Source: Alitta virens
Lineage: Eukaryota; Annelida; Polychaeta; Phyllodocida; Nereididae
Assembly (NCBI GenBank): GCA_932294295.1
Contig: OW028576.1
Coordinates: forward strand, 45,793,128-45,857,127
Direction: 5' to 3'
Length of the DNA: 64,000 nucleotides
In this document: piece by piece, positions 60,405 through 64,000 of the stretch
Position numbering within the stretch: the stretch's first letter is position 1
Layout of the letters: every line of letters starts with the position of its first letter
Made by a program: the position numbers and the translations under genes
The notes under the pieces: generated by a model
Told to the model about the DNA's origin: nothing
The model's database searches: none
The model's input: the letters and a program-made list of their open reading frames with translations, nothing else

Positions 60405-61058
60405 ATACTAAGCCAAACCATTGAATATGTGCAAGAATTTGATTTCCTTGGCATTCTACTTTCTACTTGACAATAATCTAAAATGGCATGCACATCTGAA
60501 TAAAATATCCAGAAAGATCTCAAAGTCAATGGGGATATTAGGAAAAGTTAAGAATTACATATCTGCAAATACTATGAGAATACTTTACTTTGCTTTGATA
60601 AATTCACATATAGATTATGGAATATTATGGTGGGGCCATTGTGTGAACCGCCTATTAACCTCACAAAAGAAAGCAATAAGATTAATTTCAAAAAGTAAAT
60701 ATAATGCTCACAGTGAACCGCTCTTAAAAAAACATAATATATAAACGATTCCTGCTTTCTATAAATTGAAATTACTAAAGTTTTTTTTTTCAAATTATTT
60801 AAAAATGCAGTGCCAGTTTATTTCTCCAGCACAGAGTTCCTCATTCTCCAACAAACTACTCATCCATATAATACTAGAACTCAAGCATATATCATCCCTA
60901 GAATACATCATGTCTTTGCTGAAAAGTGCATACGTCATCAGCTGCCAGGTCTTCTGAACATTACCCCAACATTTATCCTAGATAAAGTCAATATGTATAG
61001 TGAAATTGGTTATACCTCCTACCTAAAAAAAATACTTAATAAATATGTACAATAGTTA
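60405..61058 (+). pseudogene. Non-LTR retrotransposon RT remnant, right copy
   Basis: Duplicate of 43325-43978 with the same frameshifts (near 60467 and at the T-run near 60785) and a few substitutions. Confidence 0.8.
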
Positions 61059-61227
61059 ATGTCACATAGCCAATTGCTATATCTGTAAAAACCAACATAC
61101 TGCAATATACAGTTATGAGCCCAACTCCTCCTTTTGCCGTCTCTGCTTCTCTCTTCAAGCTCCACCTTTCCACCTTTCCACTTATTATGTAAGGTTTTGT
61201 AATTTTTTTTTTGCTTTCTTTGCAGTA

Positions 61228-61683
61228 ATATTAACTTGTAGTTTATGATTTAAACAGGGGGTGCTTATGGCAGCGCCTACACTTAGGCAAAATGGGCATC
61301 ACCTGAGCCAATATTTACATAACAATATGTTATTGTATTATTATGATATGTATGGCATAATAAAAAAATCTCTGTCTGTCTGTCTGCTATGTGTGCATTA
61401 ACATCCTAAATCATGTATCTACCTATGTATGTTTGTATATATATATAACATATCTGTAGAAAGACAAGGTCTCTCCGACAGCACTGATCTCTAAATTTGT
61501 CAGAACTGGGACCAGGACAATGAATAGTGTTACTCTATCTTGAAATATTACATTGTCTTGTATATCATATATATATGTATAGTCTGTAGATATAGCTTGT
61601 CTAGTAGTTGTAGTGTTAGATCTGATTATTTTTTTATTTATTTCTATTTTCGATTTGACTTGTGATATCAACCCCGTCAATAA

Positions 61684-61733
<50 letters not shown>

Positions 61734-61882
61734 CTAACAGGTGGCAGCACATGCGAATAAGGCATCACCTTCAGTAAAATACTTGATTTAGGAGGCTTGG
61801 CAAGAACAAACAGCTGTTATCGTGACTAATTTGACCAAGTAACATACTTTAAAGCCTTTAAAGCCAGCTGTGATAACTCTGA
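61228..61882. other. 650-bp insertion unique to the right arm, with (TA)n
   Basis: The left arm has only about ten bases at the same point (near 44150). The insert includes TCTG repeats near 61375, a (TA)n tract at 61688-61731 and the word GGTGGCAGCACATG (61741), shared with MITE-like repeats elsewhere. No coding content. Confidence 0.7.
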
Positions 61883-61927
61883 TAGTCTGTCAAGTCTCAG
61901 TAGACTCTCAACTAAACAGTGGTCAGG

Positions 61928-64000
61928 ATGGCATCAGCTAACGATCTTGTTGTGCTGGACAGGGGAGACAACACCACTGCCACAATCCATTTGTTTGGTA
62001 AGTGCATCACCATATATATGTTCCCTCACAATGATCACGGAACATGATGTTGGTGCATGAGGGAATGCAATGATCAAGAGTGAACGCCTACTTTTTACGA
62101 GGCAATGCACACATACTTTCATGAGGAAACTCATTCTTTTAATGTAGAAATGCAAATTTTCATGTGAGATCACAATGATGTGCTTTTCCCCATATCAGTA
62201 CTCAGCCATTTCATATTCACTACAATTACCAAATTACTTAGGCAAAGATAATGTTTTTCAATTGATGCCAATGTTAGCCCCACGGGTTTGTGCTAGTATC
62301 ATATTATACAGATAGCCAGAACCAACCTACATTGCATTAGATGTCATGTGGACAGGGGAACTGTAGCCATTATACAGACAAGAAGATTAATATAGCAAAT
62401 TTATTGCTCTGTTTTATTAAGCTGAAGTCATAGCAAGACTATTGTAGTCAAAATGCTGGTCAATTAGCAATGATTACTCTACAAATCAATTAAAGTTAAT
62501 TCATATCTTAAGTGATCGTGTGACGAGTTGGGACTGCCAACTTGTTGACACAGGTGTTTCCCGGCCATCGATCTCCCCTTGCCCCCCCCCCCCTCCTCTA
62601 TTGCGGTTTTATGGTATTATCCCTTCTTGGAGTACAGAAATGTAATGGACATCCTTTTATAGATTTCATTCATACAAATGTGTGTATTAGTAGCAAGTAT
62701 ACCACTGTGGACGCTTTATTAACTGAGTGAGTGCTTGTTGACGAAATGGTCATTGGGCAGATTAACTGTCAATGATTGTGCATTAGTAAGTCAATGAGAT
62801 GGTAATGACCCATCAGTTCCCCTGTCAACAGGATATCTGTTCAATTAGCAATGATTACTCTACGAATCAATTAAAGTTAATTCATATCTTAAGTGATCCT
62901 GTGTCAGCTGGTGATTAATAGTATTCAAGGTGCAAAAAGTGAACTCATTCTCAGATGAATTATATGAATACCTAAATACACGAATACAGGTCAAAACACG
63001 CAAATTCGTCAACAACCAAGTCATGGACACATTAGAAGGCCTTATACAAATTCGTTGACAAACCAATTTGTAAATTTTGGGAGACACAAAGTGGTTGAAA
63101 CAGTTCAATTTGTTAATTGGGAGCTGAGTTGATACAAATTTGGTGTACTTTAATCACTATGGTGACTTTTAACATTGTCAAATGAAGGACTACTCAGACA
63201 TCATTTTAGTTGCAGTGCTGATAATCTGAATGTGACTAGAAAATATGTCATGAAACTCATGATGACATGTGTGATTCCTTATGCTAACTAATGTCATCTT
63301 ATATGTGTTTGTTTGTTTGCAGGATCCTCTCTCTTTTCCTGGAAAATCAAAGGTGAGGAACAATTTTTTCTCAGCTCGTTAGCAAAATTTGACAACAAGA
63401 CAGCCATCTGAGGGGGTATTCCCCTTGTGTTTCCTCATTTGGGCCGCTGGGAGCTTGGTCCTAAACATGGATTCGCTCGAATTTCACGGTGGACCCTATC
63501 TCAGCCACCAAAGAAAGATTCCAGAAATGATGTGACTTGCACCCTGACTTTGGAAGACAATGAAGTCACACGCAAGATGTGGAATTTCAATTTCAGACTG
63601 ACATATACAGTGACTCTAAAAGAAGAATCCATTGAAACTGGCTTCAGGGTGAAAAACACTGGGACTGAAGAGTTCAGCTTCAACTGCTTACTGCACACCT
63701 ACTTTAAGGTGGATGATGTGGAAAAAGTGGCCATCTCTGGGCTCAAGGAATGTGAATATTTTGATATATTGAAGAAAGTCCGTGGGCAAGAATTGAGAGA
63801 TGAAGTCTTAGTGTTTGAAAGTATTGACAATTTGTATGAAAAAACGCCAAATGAACATGACATATCTAACACAACTGGAGGACATTCAATTAAGATCACT
63901 AAAGTCAACCTGCCAGATACAATAGTTTGGAATCCATGGAAAGAAACGACGGCTGCCATAGCTGATTTTGGTGATGACGATTACCTTAAAATGGTGTGCG
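61928..64000 (+). pseudogene. Glucose-6-phosphate 1-epimerase, right copy with nonsense codon
   Basis: Exon 1 (61928-61997) is identical in layout to the left copy. Exon 2 starts at 63323 and runs past the window edge. Codon 53, the Arg of the RGGIP motif, is TGA at 63409-63411 instead of CGA. Other changes include His65 to Arg and a Met to Ile where the left copy reads AAMADF. Splice sites are intact. It is either a recent pseudogene or a null allele assembled in tandem. Confidence 0.85.

Larger units (their letters stand above)
59285..64000. repeat. Segmental duplication, right arm
   Basis: Near-identical to 42208-46260, with scattered single-base differences and one 650-bp insertion (61228-61882). 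The arm runs off the window edge. See the left arm for contents. Confidence 0.95.

Overview
This is AT-rich, intron-rich nuclear DNA from an invertebrate animal, probably marine. The evidence is a complete 15-exon metazoan RBBP5 gene, GT-AG introns of roughly 70 bp to 1.4 kb, several tRNA-derived SINE families and a dense mixture of DNA transposons, MITEs and microsatellites. I cannot name the phylum with confidence; a deuterostome or lophotrochozoan would fit. No bacterial, organellar or intact viral features were seen.

Layout. 0-7.9 kb is repeat-rich intergenic or intronic DNA with a notable cluster of RFX X-box-like palindromes (907-1263). 7972-8391 (minus) is the first coding exon of a C2CD2/TMEM24-type lipid-transfer protein; the rest of that gene must lie beyond the left edge. 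8.4-22.4 kb is a gene desert with a candidate CCAAT/CRE promoter-like cluster at 11.0-11.2 kb and nested TIR transposons at 17.4-18.2 kb. 22689-24307 (minus) is a two-exon gene for a 294-residue multipass membrane protein that I do not recognise, ending in a dilysine ER-retrieval-like signal. 26262-35871 (minus) is RBBP5, the WD40 subunit of the SET1/MLL H3K4 methyltransferase complexes (505 residues, every junction in phase). Its introns hold SINEs and MITEs.

36.5-41.7 kb is a nest of mobile DNA: a 3577-bp Harbinger element with TTA target duplications sits inside an older repeat. It keeps the accessory Myb/MADF-like gene but has lost the transposase core. 42.2-46.3 kb and 59.3-64.0 kb are the two arms of a large segmental duplication. 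Each arm holds a broken JKAMP copy (minus), a non-LTR retrotransposon fragment and a two-exon glucose-6-phosphate 1-epimerase gene (plus). The epimerase is intact in the left arm and carries a nonsense codon in the right arm. Between the arms lie a decayed GH13 alpha-glucosidase/rBAT-like gene (48.3-51.1 kb) with a palindromic MITE inserted in frame in an exon, a relic of an uncharacterised repetitive coding element, a gag-protease fragment of an LTR retroelement, and two further JKAMP exons (58.5-58.8 kb).

The surviving genes have unrelated roles: chromatin methylation, ER lipid or membrane functions, and sugar-phosphate metabolism. They look like ordinary neighbours, not one pathway. The most interesting material is structural: the X-box cluster, the unknown ER-type membrane protein flanked by 30-bp direct repeats, the nested transposons, and the duplication with its staged gene decay. 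All assignments come from reading the sequence and from memory of protein families; no database search was possible.
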